A DNA stretch of 64,000 nt, taken from assembly GCA_964494205.1 (NCBI GenBank), contig CAZBRD010000001.1:124001-188000 (forward strand), given 5' to 3'. The first letter of the stretch is position 1; each line of letters opens with the position of its first letter. This stretch comes from JBBTCX01 sp964494205 (GTDB lineage Bacteria > Planctomycetota > Phycisphaerae > UBA1845). Below the pieces are notes generated by a model. The model searched no databases. It was not told where the DNA came from and worked only from the letters and a program-made list of their open reading frames with translations. Positions 33,981 to 42,722 of the stretch are shown here, in pieces. Made by a program: the position numbers and the translations under genes.

Positions 33981-35570
33981 GTGAGCAAGCGACCATTTGC
34001 TGTGAAGCCCCACGTTTCATCATTCACTCCAATTAAGTTTGCGATGGTGTGCGCATCAATAACGCTGTTTTTAGTGCCATTCGGTGGCACATCAGGTCCA
34101 GTGTTTGCAGAAGCCAGCCCTCAATTCGAAACACCCGCTACCAGTGCGCATCAATTACAACCACCAGGCCTCTCGTCCGATCGGGACGAACCGACCATAG
34201 CCCAGCAGTTCACTGCTGGGTCAACGAACGACAACACAACGAGTCCCGTAGGGACGACTGAAACTCAACCATCATCCAATTCGAACGACAATTCGGCCGA
34301 TTCCGAACCACCCAAGCTCGTTGATTTAGTGGCGAATTATCTGAAATCTACTTCACTCACTAATCGCGCAAAGCAAGGCCGAATCATTATCAAGAATTCG
34401 GAAGGCGACATTGTCAAAGTCGCGCGAGCACTTGAAGAAGCACAGGTGTGGGACAATTCTCCTACACGAGTAGGCGACTTCTCTGTCATTCTCGCTCCCG
34501 TGGGAGATGACACTGTCTTTTTCGAATTACCCACTTCCTATGACCCTGCTCGCGCGTATCCTTTGCTCGTGCAAATGCCTTCTCAGGCAAGTATCGTCAA
34601 CGGAATACGAGACTCGCTTTGGGCCCAGATATTTGATGACGTCATCGTTGTCTTTCCCTCGCGCCCCATCGAAGGACAATTCTATAAGACGCCAGAGTCG
34701 GCAGGAGAATTTCGAATCCTGATGCGCGCGGTTCGTCAACGATTTCATATCGATTCAACCAGGGTTTTTCTCGAAGGCACGGGAAGCAGCGGAAACACCG
34801 CGTGGATGCTCACGGTTAATGCCCCAGACCAATTTGCCGGAGTCGCTGCGCTCGGCGCATACCTCGAGGTTCCTTTTCGAAAGCAGCTGTATCCGATCCT
34901 TGTTCCTAATCTTGGCAAACTGACTTTCTACAATTTATGGTGGTCAGCCCATCTTCCTAATTCTAATGAGGCAGATAAGACAATTGCTGCGTGCAACCAA
35001 GCCATCGAAGAAATAGACCAAAAGAACAACCTCGGAATTACATCTCAAGAGGCTAGCCGCTCAGATGATAGTCAGACCCAGATTCTTGAACGCTACCGCA
35101 AAATTACCACGTCGAGCCGTGAACCAATCCCCCCCAAACTCTCCCACTACTTCCGCTACCCCGAGCAAGGCCAGTGCGCCTGGCTTCGGCAAACCAAGTT
35201 CGCCGGCGACGTGTGGACGGCTGAGCAACTCTCCATTCTCCCCGGCCCCGAGGTCGACTCCGACCAATACATCACCGATGTGCTGAAATCCCTACTCGCC
35301 TACATGGGCGGCGAGATCGAAGGCAACACCATCCGTGTCGAAACCCGCCGCTGCGCCGATATCGAACTGCTCCTTTATGAGAATATGGTCGACTTCACCA
35401 AACCGGTCGTCGTCTACATCAACGGCAAAAAGCGCCACGACCGTATCGTCAAACCCAGCATCCCCACGTTGCTCGAAGAAGCCTACGACACCTTCGACTT
35501 CCAGCGACTGGTTTTCGCGAAGCTTGCATTCGACATCAAAGAAGACTCGGCCGCCCCACCGACGAAATGA
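33981..35570 (+). CDS. Exported alpha/beta-hydrolase-like (esterase-like) protein
   Basis: 529 residues from a GTG with AAGGGAGA upstream. A signal peptide (FAMVCASITLFLVPFGG) is followed by a disordered stretch (about 45-115) whose residues 65-92 are translated from palindromic repeats. The core (about 165-330) has a hydrolase pattern: VFFELPTSYDPARAYPLLVQMP, FDDVIVVFPSRPIEG, FHIDSTRVFLEGTGSSGNTAWML. The nucleophile elbow reads G266-T-G-S-S-G, so the residue aligned with the catalytic serine of GxSxG is Gly268; activity is therefore uncertain. The C-terminus (about 420-529) is a separate small domain. Substrate unknown. Confidence 0.75.
   Translation: MSKRPFAVKPHVSSFTPIKFAMVCASITLFLVPFGGTSGPVFAEASPQFETPATSAHQLQPPGLSSDRDEPTIAQQFTAGSTNDNTTSPVGTTETQPSSNSNDNSADSEPPKLVDLVANYLKSTSLTNRAKQGRIIIKNSEGDIVKVARALEEAQVWDNSPTRVGDFSVILAPVGDDTVFFELPTSYDPARAYPLLVQMPSQASIVNGIRDSLWAQIFDDVIVVFPSRPIEGQFYKTPESAGEFRILMRAVRQRFHIDSTRVFLEGTGSSGNTAWMLTVNAPDQFAGVAALGAYLEVPFRKQLYPILVPNLGKLTFYNLWWSAHLPNSNEADKTIAACNQAIEEIDQKNNLGITSQEASRSDDSQTQILERYRKITTSSREPIPPKLSHYFRYPEQGQCAWLRQTKFAGDVWTAEQLSILPGPEVDSDQYITDVLKSLLAYMGGEIEGNTIRVETRRCADIELLLYENMVDFTKPVVVYINGKKRHDRIVKPSIPTLLEEAYDTFDFQRLVFAKLAFDIKEDSAAPPTK
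34174..34255. repeat. REP-like palindrome cluster inside the esterase-like gene
   Basis: CGTCC-GATC-GGGACG (34174-34188), CCCAGCAGT-TC-ACTGCTGGG (34201-34220) and GTCCC-GTA-GGGAC (34243-34255), with the last two types in the same order as at 1774-1822. They are read in frame as residues about 65-92. Confidence 0.78.
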
Positions 35571-35672
35571 GTATGATGAGTATGCGGATTAGCAAAATGC
35601 CCAATCGACAATCGAAACTCGACATTCGCCAATCACCTTGCTTGATATTCTCTGTCGTCTAATATTCCCCCT

Positions 35673-37286
35673 ATGGCCACACTCCGCTTTGTCGACGACG
35701 CCGGTCAGATTCATACGAAATCACTTGACTCGGACCATTTTCTCATCGGTCGTGCCAACACGTGTCAGCTCTGCCTAGAGGATGACACTCTCTCGCGCGA
35801 GCACGCACGTATCGACGTCGAAACGGGCGGACGCTTCCGCATCCGCGACCTTGGCAGCCGTAACAAGACCTTCGTCAACGGCGAGCAGATCACTGAGACG
35901 TTTCTCGTCTCCGGCGACATCGTTCGCATCGGCGGCCGCGTGGTGGAGTTCCTCGAAGACTCCGTGAAGCGCGACGCGATCGGCATGGAGTTCCTCACGC
36001 CCGATCGCGCCGAACCGCCCGGCTGCGAGTGGGTCAAAGTCAAGGCGCCGGTCTCGCTCACCACGAGCCAGATCGAGCAACTCGCGAATCTCATCATGGA
36101 CCCTGCCATGACCGCGCGAACGGAGGACCTCGCCGACATCGCACTCGGCCAGATCATTCTCGATCAGCAGGCCGAGCGCGGGTACATCGCGATCAAGGGC
36201 GAAGGAAAGACCGACCTTCGTCCCGTCGCGCACCGCTCGATGAAGAAGAGTGCGACAGGATCGCTCATGCCCGTGAGCCAAACGTTCTCGCTCGCACCAC
36301 TGCTGCAACAGGTCGCGGGTCGCTATCCCACCAGTGCCGACAAGATTGACGCCAAGCTTGGCTTCGCCGCAACCGCTGTCGTCGCCCCGCTTATGTATCG
36401 CGGGGAAATCCTCGGGGTGATTTACATCGATCGGCCGAGTTCGAAGAAACCGTTTCCATCGACAGCCACTTCGTATCTTCTGGCGGCCGGTTCGTATCTC
36501 GGTGCGATGCTCGGTGAAGCGTCGCGCAAGTTGGCGCGGGCAGCCGTGCGCGAGAGCGCCGCATGGATGACGGCGCTGCGTCGTGTGCAGTTGCAACTGG
36601 CAGGCGCTGCGCCCGCCGTAGATTCGTTTGATGTAGCCTTGAAATGTTTCCCTGGTCGCGCACGCTGTGGCGATTTCGCGGATATCATTCCGCTCACCGA
36701 ACAGCGTCTCGCTGTCTTCGTCATCGACGGTGGCGGCCACGGCATGACCGGTCTCGCACAGGCAAGCGCCATCCGCGCCGGCATTCGCACCGCGTTGGCG
36801 GTCAATGAGGACACTTTGCTTAATCCGTCCGACGTGCTCGGTTCGCTCAACAAAATGATCGCGACATCGAAAGGCCGACAGGTCGTGCCGCTGAGCTACG
36901 TCGGCATCGATCTGTCGATTGGCCGCATGACCTACGTGAACGCGGGCAGCGCCCCGCCGCTGCTCATGGTCGCGCCGGGCCGCCTCGTCACGCTCGATCA
37001 ACCGTCGCTCGTGCTCGGTGTCGACGGCGATTTCATCTATGAGCCCACGCGCGTCGATCTTCCCGAATCGTTCCGATTAATCTGCAGCACAGCCGGGTTA
37101 CCAGAAGCCGCCAACGCCGCCGGCGAAGCACTCGGCGATAGCCGCCTGCACGAAGTCCTCCTCGAACGCGAAGCCTACGCCGACGCCGCGACGATCATCT
37201 CGAAGATTTCGCAAGCGTGGACCTCGCACATGGGCGGTGCTGCGCCGGATGATGACGCAATGGTTGTGGTTGTCGGGCGAGGATAA
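35673..37286 (+). CDS. FHA-GAF-SpoIIE/PP2C-type serine phosphatase
   Basis: 537-residue cytoplasmic signalling protein. An FHA domain (residues 1-95; LIGRANTC and LSREHARID) should read phosphothreonine. A GAF-type sensor region (about 130-285; FSLAPLLQQVAGRYP, APLMYRGEILGVIYIDRPS) is followed by an RsbU/SpoIIE phosphatase (about 300-537) with metal-site acids in GRARCGDFADII, VIDGGGHGMTGLAQA and APDDDAMVVVV. It likely dephosphorylates an anti-sigma antagonist or a kinase target when a ligand or phosphopeptide is bound. No partner STAS or HATPase gene is adjacent. Confidence 0.92.
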   Translation: MATLRFVDDAGQIHTKSLDSDHFLIGRANTCQLCLEDDTLSREHARIDVETGGRFRIRDLGSRNKTFVNGEQITETFLVSGDIVRIGGRVVEFLEDSVKRDAIGMEFLTPDRAEPPGCEWVKVKAPVSLTTSQIEQLANLIMDPAMTARTEDLADIALGQIILDQQAERGYIAIKGEGKTDLRPVAHRSMKKSATGSLMPVSQTFSLAPLLQQVAGRYPTSADKIDAKLGFAATAVVAPLMYRGEILGVIYIDRPSSKKPFPSTATSYLLAAGSYLGAMLGEASRKLARAAVRESAAWMTALRRVQLQLAGAAPAVDSFDVALKCFPGRARCGDFADIIPLTEQRLAVFVIDGGGHGMTGLAQASAIRAGIRTALAVNEDTLLNPSDVLGSLNKMIATSKGRQVVPLSYVGIDLSIGRMTYVNAGSAPPLLMVAPGRLVTLDQPSLVLGVDGDFIYEPTRVDLPESFRLICSTAGLPEAANAAGEALGDSRLHEVLLEREAYADAATIISKISQAWTSHMGGAAPDDDAMVVVVGRG

Positions 37287-37317
37287 ATCAGACAGGGTTC
37301 ACGGGAGCCTAAATTTC

Positions 37318-37827
37318 GTGTCACTTACGTCGGCGGAAATCGCTGCTGCAAAATCTGATGACGTACTCTTCAAACTGCTTTCCGACGAGATTGAAAGGCA
37401 GATTCCCGCGTCTTTGCTTTCGGATATTCCAAAGTTCCTACGGCAACTGCGCACTACTTCACCTGGAGTTAGGGCAATGGCAGCCACTCACCAACTAAGT
37501 GTAAGTATGGCGCTGGATAGTCTCGAGTGGCATTTTGGCAATTGGCACAGCAAGCGGCTTGCGATAGAAACAGAATCGGGACTTCGGGAGCTCGGAGCCA
37601 TTGAAACAGCGAATTTATTCGGGATTGCGTATCGCCTGGCTCTGCCGTTTTGGAAGCAGCTGGGACGTTCAAATTGGTATGGATGGGTCGGAGATTCTGA
37701 ACTCGAGAAAGTCATGGATCCACTAAATACAAAAATGTGGAAGTTGGAGAAGGCTCGGAAGTACGGACTCATGAATTACTGGCTCGATTACGCGAGAGAG
37801 CGTCCTGAACGCGTCGTACAACCATGA
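37318..37827 (+). CDS. DUF4375/DMP19-like protein
   Basis: 169 residues from the GTG at 37318 (GGGAG about ten bases upstream); the frame extends back into the phosphatase gene but that part is a shadow of it. The segments RAMAATHQLSVSMALDSLEWHFGNWHS and ETESGLRELGAIETANLFGIAY resemble the DUF4375 (DMP19) fold, a small helical domain also used by some toxin-immunity proteins. Function unknown. Its base composition is less GC-rich than its neighbours, which may mean a different origin. Confidence 0.6.
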   Translation: MSLTSAEIAAAKSDDVLFKLLSDEIERQIPASLLSDIPKFLRQLRTTSPGVRAMAATHQLSVSMALDSLEWHFGNWHSKRLAIETESGLRELGAIETANLFGIAYRLALPFWKQLGRSNWYGWVGDSELEKVMDPLNTKMWKLEKARKYGLMNYWLDYARERPERVVQP

Positions 37828-37898
37828 TTCGGACCCTCGAATCGGAGTGCCCTGTAGGGCGGGTTTCCCCCGCCGACATGACAGATTGATCATTTGGA

Positions 37899-37964
37899 GT
37901 GTGCCACTGCTGTGTCAGCAGTGGCGTTAAGAATGTCTTCACTGCTCACAGAGCAGTGGCACAC
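37899..37964. repeat. 66-base palindromic element with 13-base terminal inverted repeats
   Basis: GTGTGCCACTGCT (37899-37911) and AGCAGTGGCACAC (37952-37964) are perfect inverted repeats. Inside lie GCTG-TGT-CAGC and ACTGCTC/GAGCAGT hairpins. Upstream at about 37852-37878 is a second palindrome (GCCCT-GTA-GGGC and GGCGGG.../CCCGCC). The element ends 14 bases before the pilB-like start codon and would fold in its leader. Confidence 0.78.
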
Positions 37965-37978
37965 ACGATCGTTAAACC

Positions 37979-39655
37979 ATGCTCGCATCTGAACTAGCTG
38001 AACATCGCATCGTGTCCAAGCTGCTGGCTGACGGCAACATGACCCCGCAGGGTCTAGCCAACGTCCGCCGCGAGTCAGAAGTCATCGGCGTCCCGCTGGT
38101 CGACGTGCTTATCGCGGCGGACCTCATCAGCGACGCGGACGCGGGTCAGATTTTTGCCGAAATCTCCGGCCTGCGTTTTCTCGATCTCACGCGCCGCCCG
38201 CCGACAAAAGCATGGTCGCTGTCACTTCCGGAGAATATCGCCCGCTGCAAAACGTGCCTCGTCTTCGGCGAAGTCGGCGGCGAACTCGTTGTGGCTGTGG
38301 CAGACCCCGTCGATCCATCGATCCGCGCAGCCATCAGCGATCGTTTCGCGCGCCCGATTCAGTTCGTTGTCAGCCCGCGCTACCAGATCATCGAACAGCT
38401 CGACAACATCTACGGCGCCGCCCGCGCGCAAGGCGCACGTATGGCCAGCATCGTGCCGATGGCCGCCGCCGCGACGACCACCGCTACCACCGGCCTCAAC
38501 ATGGTCGAACAGCTCGACAGCATCATCGACGAAGCCGTCGACCGCCGCGCGAGCGACATCCACATCGAGCCCGAGCCCGATCGTCTCCGCGTCCGCTTGC
38601 GCATCGACGGCCGCCTCGTCGAAGCCCGCGCGTATCCGCTCGACGCCTCCGCCGCCATGATCTCGCGCATCAAGGTTCTCTCCGTTCTCGACATTACCGA
38701 GCGCCGCAAACCGCAGGACGGCCGCTTCAGCCACCGCAGCTTCGATCAGAGCATCGACATTCGCGTCGCGATTATCCCCACCGCACGCGGCGAACGCGTC
38801 ACCATGCGACTCCTCGCACAAGACCGCTCGCGCCTCACGCTCGAAAACCTCGGCATGGGCGACGAACTTCGCCAGGCATTCGAGCGACTTTTGCAAAGAC
38901 CGTACGGCATCATCCTCATCACCGGCCCGACTGGCAGCGGAAAATCGACTACGCTCTACGCGGGCTTGCAGCGCATCAACAGCCTCGATCGCCACATCAT
39001 CACCATCGAAGACCCCGTCGAGTATCACATGCCCGGCGTCAATCAGGTGGCTGTCGATGCGGAATACGGCGTCTCATTCGCTCTAGCCCTCCGCAGCATC
39101 CTTCGCCACGACCCGGACGTTGTGATGGTCGGCGAAATCCGCGATGAAGAAACCGCACACCTCGCCCTCGAAGCATCGCTCACCGGCCACCTCGTCTTCG
39201 CCACGTTGCATACCAACACAGCCGTCTCCTCGGTCACCCGCCTGCTCGACATGGGCTGTGAGCCGTACCTCGTGGCCAGCGCGCTCATCGGCGTGATGGC
39301 TCAGCGCCTCGTTCGCAAGATTTGTCTGAACTGCAAACGCGCCCACGAACCTAATGATGTCGAGCGTGATCTGCTCGGCATCCCGCGCGATCGGCCCGGC
39401 GTGGAAATCTACCGCGGCGCTGGCTGCACGCGCTGTCTGCGTACCGGCTACTACGACCGTGTGGGTATCTACGAGTTCGCCACCTTCGACAGTGGTATGG
39501 CTGACCTCGTCATGCAACGCGTCAGTGCCGATGAACTGCACCGTTACGCCGTTGACCACGGCGCGATCACTCTCCGCGATGACGCCGTCATGAAAGTACG
39601 ATCAGGACTGACCACGCTCGAAGAGGCGCTTCGTGTGACAAGGTTGGATGCGTAG
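37979..39655 (+). CDS. Type II secretion / type IV pilus assembly ATPase (GspE/PilB family)
   Basis: 558-residue hexameric motor ATPase. N-terminal MshEN-like domain (about 1-150), then the secretion ATPase with Walker A GPTGSGKSTT at residues 316-325, the Asp box TIEDPVEYHMPGVNQVAV, Walker B VVMVGEIRDEETA, the His box LTGHLVFATLHTNTA, and a tetracysteine zinc site (CLNCKRAHEP ... CTRCLRTGYY). It powers pseudopilus or pilus assembly at the cytoplasmic membrane. Partners (GspF/PilC, GspD/PilQ) are not in the window; the pseudopilin-like genes at 18-21 kb may be clients. The coding strand is strongly C-rich, unlike plus-strand genes in the first 6 kb. Confidence 0.95.
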   Translation: MLASELAEHRIVSKLLADGNMTPQGLANVRRESEVIGVPLVDVLIAADLISDADAGQIFAEISGLRFLDLTRRPPTKAWSLSLPENIARCKTCLVFGEVGGELVVAVADPVDPSIRAAISDRFARPIQFVVSPRYQIIEQLDNIYGAARAQGARMASIVPMAAAATTTATTGLNMVEQLDSIIDEAVDRRASDIHIEPEPDRLRVRLRIDGRLVEARAYPLDASAAMISRIKVLSVLDITERRKPQDGRFSHRSFDQSIDIRVAIIPTARGERVTMRLLAQDRSRLTLENLGMGDELRQAFERLLQRPYGIILITGPTGSGKSTTLYAGLQRINSLDRHIITIEDPVEYHMPGVNQVAVDAEYGVSFALALRSILRHDPDVVMVGEIRDEETAHLALEASLTGHLVFATLHTNTAVSSVTRLLDMGCEPYLVASALIGVMAQRLVRKICLNCKRAHEPNDVERDLLGIPRDRPGVEIYRGAGCTRCLRTGYYDRVGIYEFATFDSGMADLVMQRVSADELHRYAVDHGAITLRDDAVMKVRSGLTTLEEALRVTRLDA

Positions 39656-39742
39656 TTTTCGTACGCAAGAACAATGCGAATCCATTCTTGTATCGATTGC
39701 GATAGAATAGCCTGTTCGAGGAATAGCTGAATTGTGTTGACT

Positions 39743-40741
39743 TCAGCTCGCGCTTGCCGTCTTGGTTGGCGCCACTTCTTCGATTCCATTCGACCGCGAG
39801 ACGCAAACCCGATTTCGTCCCCGGCGCTTGGCCTCGTAGAGTGCTTCATCCGCAAAGCGCAGCAGGCTGTCGGTCGATTCGCAGCGTGCGTCGCGCATCA
39901 CCACGCCGATGCTGACGGTTACCGTTACGTCTTTTCCGTTGATCGAAGCAGGTGATGCTTCCACCGCCCGGCGCAGCCGCTCAGCCGCTTTCGATGCTTC
40001 GTCCACGCTTGACGATGCGCAGAGAATGAAAAACTCTTCACCGCCGATTCGACAGGGATATTCGCCTGCCCGCGTGTTTTCCTTGAGCACTTTGGCGGTA
40101 TGTCGCAGCACCAGATCGCCCGCGTCATGCCCATACGTGTCGTTGATTTTCTTGAAGAAGTCGATGTCGAGCATCATGCACGAAATCGGGAATTGTCGCC
40201 GCAGCGCGTTGGACCACTCCTCGGACAAACGCCGCAATGCTTGCCGCCGGTTGGGCAGGTCGGTGAGTTCGTCGGTTGTCGCGACTCGTTCCAGTTGATC
40301 ATTGAGCAGCGCCAGTTCGGCGTTGGCTTTGTGAACCGCGCGATTCTGCCGGGCCAGGTCCTGCTCCAACCGAAGAATGCGCGTGCCCGCTTTCAACCTC
40401 GCCAACAACTCGGATGGATTGAAAGGCTTGCAAAGATAATCATCCACACCCGCATCAAAGGCCTCGACTACTTTGGTCGCCTCTTCCAGCGCGGTGACGA
40501 TGATGACGTAAACGAAACCCGTCGCTTCTGACGTGCGAATGGCGCGACAGAGCATCAGGCCGTCCATCTCGGGCATCATCCAATCGGTGATGACGATCTG
40601 ACAACCTTCGCCGTGCACAATCCGAAGCGCGTCGCGACCGTTGTCCGCCGTGAGAACTTCATACCCCGCGTTCCGCAAGTGCTTCTCGAGCAATCGCAGC
40701 GCAAACGGATCGTCATCGACAATCAATACACGATCGATCAT
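39743..40741 (-). CDS. PleD-like response regulator with GGDEF (diguanylate cyclase)
   Basis: 332 residues. A receiver domain (1-120; phosphoacceptor D53 in VITDWMMPEMDG, K105 in CKPF) is joined by a helical linker with coiled-coil character (RLEQDLARQNRAVHKANAELALLNDQLERV) to a GGDEF domain with the active signature GGEEF at 233-237, so it should make cyclic di-GMP on phosphorylation. The inhibitory site five residues upstream reads RAGE (224-227) instead of RxxD. No kinase gene is nearby. Together with the pilus-type ATPase next door it could link c-di-GMP to surface behaviour, but this is inference from position only. Confidence 0.93.
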   Translation of the reverse strand: MIDRVLIVDDDPFALRLLEKHLRNAGYEVLTADNGRDALRIVHGEGCQIVITDWMMPEMDGLMLCRAIRTSEATGFVYVIIVTALEEATKVVEAFDAGVDDYLCKPFNPSELLARLKAGTRILRLEQDLARQNRAVHKANAELALLNDQLERVATTDELTDLPNRRQALRRLSEEWSNALRRQFPISCMMLDIDFFKKINDTYGHDAGDLVLRHTAKVLKENTRAGEYPCRIGGEEFFILCASSSVDEASKAAERLRRAVEASPASINGKDVTVTVSIGVVMRDARCESTDSLLRFADEALYEAKRRGRNRVCVSRSNGIEEVAPTKTASAS

Positions 40742-41087
40742 AAGCTCTCGATGTCACCCACGCCGCGCGTCTTGACGCGCGGGCGATGACTCGTTTTGTC
40801 GAATAACAATGTCGAATTATTTCAAGCAGGCAGGTGATCAGTCACACATTGATCGCCTGTAACGTGATTCTTTCGCCCCTCGCGGACAGGTGCCGCCAAG
40901 TGTCACTATCGTCGAGCACGACGAACCGCTTAAGTCGCAGGACTTTGTTTCTGTCTGCTGTGCGAAGAGAATCACGATTAAACCCGACCGGCGGTGATAT
41001 TACGGACTTCTGCGGGAAATCGCTTGTACGTATTAGTTGCTAGCGCGCGTCTGCAATAAAGTGGTTCTGTGTTCGTTCGCTTTTGAT
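40742..41087. other. 346-base intergenic region
   Basis: Lies between the start of the GGDEF gene and the end of the efflux operon. It holds a perfect stem CGCGCGTC-TT-GACGCGCG at 40764-40781 close to the GGDEF start, probably another REP-like palindrome. I see no gene and no clear terminator in the rest. Confidence 0.5.
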
Positions 41088-42722
41088 CTACTCTTGAGGA
41101 TCGGTGGAAGCGGTGTTCACGGTTACAAGAGTCTCTCCGGCTGACGCATACAGATCGCTCCACGCTTGGCGCAGGCGAATGCGTGCCAGCGCCAATCCCG
41201 CGTCAGCCGTCAGATAGTCGCGCTGCGCTTCGTTGAGTCGGGTCAGTGGTTCCCTTCCGGCGATGTAGGCCGCGCGAACGATGCGTCGAGTCTCTTCCGC
41301 CGTTGCAAGCGTCTCGCGCTGTAGCACAATTCGCCGCTGTGTGTCACTGAGCAGGCTGATCGCAGAACGAACATCTGCCTGAACAGCCAGCTTCAGTCGG
41401 TTCAATTGCGCCACGGATTCTGTTCGATTGCCTTCGGCCTCGCGCACGCGCGCGGCCCGCGCACCACCGGTGAACAACTCCCATTGCAGCTCAATCGCCA
41501 GCGCCGATGATTGATCTTCCTTGCTGTATTCGAGGTTCCCACTGTGGTCGAAACCATAGGAACCGCTCACGGCCACGGTAGGACTGTAGAGCGCCTTGGC
41601 GGCCGCTACGTTTCGCTCTGCACTTTGGACGAGTTCATCAAGTTGCTTAATGTCGGGGCGATTGGCCAAGGAGCGGTTCACCCACTCCTCGACGCTAGGC
41701 AGTTGCAGATCCTTTGCAGTCTCGTCTTCAAGCGCCGCCAGATTTAGGTCTTTCGGCAAATCCGCCCCCGAAACGCCCATCAGCTCCGCAAGCACAGCCC
41801 GCCCCATCTCCCGCACGCCGCCGGCCGCGCTGAGGTCGGTCTCCGCCGTCAGCGCACGAATCTTGAAGTTGGAAACGTCGGTCGCGCTCGCCCGTCCGGC
41901 CTTGAGCAACTTCTCGGCCTCGCTCGCCTGCTCATTGCTGAATTCCAGGTCAGCCTGCGAGATGCGAATCTGTTCCTCAGCCAGTTGCACTCGATAATAC
42001 GCCGCATCCACGGCTCGAACGATCACGCGCTCAACATCATCAAGCGAGTGTTCGGAAGCTAACTGCACGTGCTTGGCTGAGTCGTACTGCGCGTCGCGGG
42101 TAAAATCGAGCATTGCCCACGTAGCCGTAAACGAACTGCGATGTTCGCTGAAGGAGTTGCTGTCCCCACCGGGATTGGGCACGCCGAATAGCGGTCGTCG
42201 CAACGCGTTGAGTAACGTAGTAATCGCGAGGTTGGTGGAATCGATATCGCTCGGCAGGGAAATCGACGGTGACAACGCGCTCGCCAATCGATTTCGGCTG
42301 GCCGGTGTTTGGAATGTTCGCGCCGAATTGTGTGTGAAGTTCACCGAAGGCCAATAGAGTGCGGCGACTTCTTCCGCGCGGGCAGCGGCTGTGACGACCC
42401 TTGCACATGCTGCGTGCACATCAGGGTTCGCGTGGATGGCCAACTCGCGGGCATACTCGATTGTCAATATGTCAGTCGGAAGCTCCGGGAGCTGGATTTC
42501 GTCGGGCGTATCCGCGTCACTTGATTTTGTGGCTGCTGCACTCGACGCTTTATTTTTCTCCCGCTCGGCCCGATGAACCTGAACTTCCATGGATTCCAAT
42601 TGCTGCTGGCACGCCGCATGAAATGCAACGAACGAAATCAAACCAAACGCAATAAGCCGCCGAGTCAGGCTTCCAACGTACCCACCTGCATGATTCGTAA
42701 TTGTCAAAAGACTGCTTCTCAT
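41088..42722 (-). CDS. TolC-family outer-membrane efflux channel (lipoprotein)
   Basis: 544 residues, last gene of the RND operon. Lipoprotein-type N-terminus with the cysteine at about residue 38 (FVAFHAAC). Two TolC/OEP repeats follow, with long helices such as RVIVRAVDAAYYRVQLAEEQIRIS and ETLATAEETRRIVRAAYIAGREPLTRLNEAQRDYLTADAGLALARIRL. The C-terminus closes with helix residues typical of CusC/OprM. It should form the outer-membrane exit duct for the adjacent pump. ATGA overlap with the pump gene shows translational coupling. Confidence 0.92.
   Translation of the reverse strand: MRSSLLTITNHAGGYVGSLTRRLIAFGLISFVAFHAACQQQLESMEVQVHRAEREKNKASSAAATKSSDADTPDEIQLPELPTDILTIEYARELAIHANPDVHAACARVVTAAARAEEVAALYWPSVNFTHNSARTFQTPASRNRLASALSPSISLPSDIDSTNLAITTLLNALRRPLFGVPNPGGDSNSFSEHRSSFTATWAMLDFTRDAQYDSAKHVQLASEHSLDDVERVIVRAVDAAYYRVQLAEEQIRISQADLEFSNEQASEAEKLLKAGRASATDVSNFKIRALTAETDLSAAGGVREMGRAVLAELMGVSGADLPKDLNLAALEDETAKDLQLPSVEEWVNRSLANRPDIKQLDELVQSAERNVAAAKALYSPTVAVSGSYGFDHSGNLEYSKEDQSSALAIELQWELFTGGARAARVREAEGNRTESVAQLNRLKLAVQADVRSAISLLSDTQRRIVLQRETLATAEETRRIVRAAYIAGREPLTRLNEAQRDYLTADAGLALARIRLRQAWSDLYASAGETLVTVNTASTDPQE

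Noticed and set aside
35775..37001. 408-codon minus-strand frame over the FHA-SpoIIE gene
   Set aside because: Shadow of a well-supported multi-domain protein.
38222..39028. 268-codon minus-strand frame over the pilB-like gene
   Set aside because: Shadow; no motif and opposite to an intact Walker A site.
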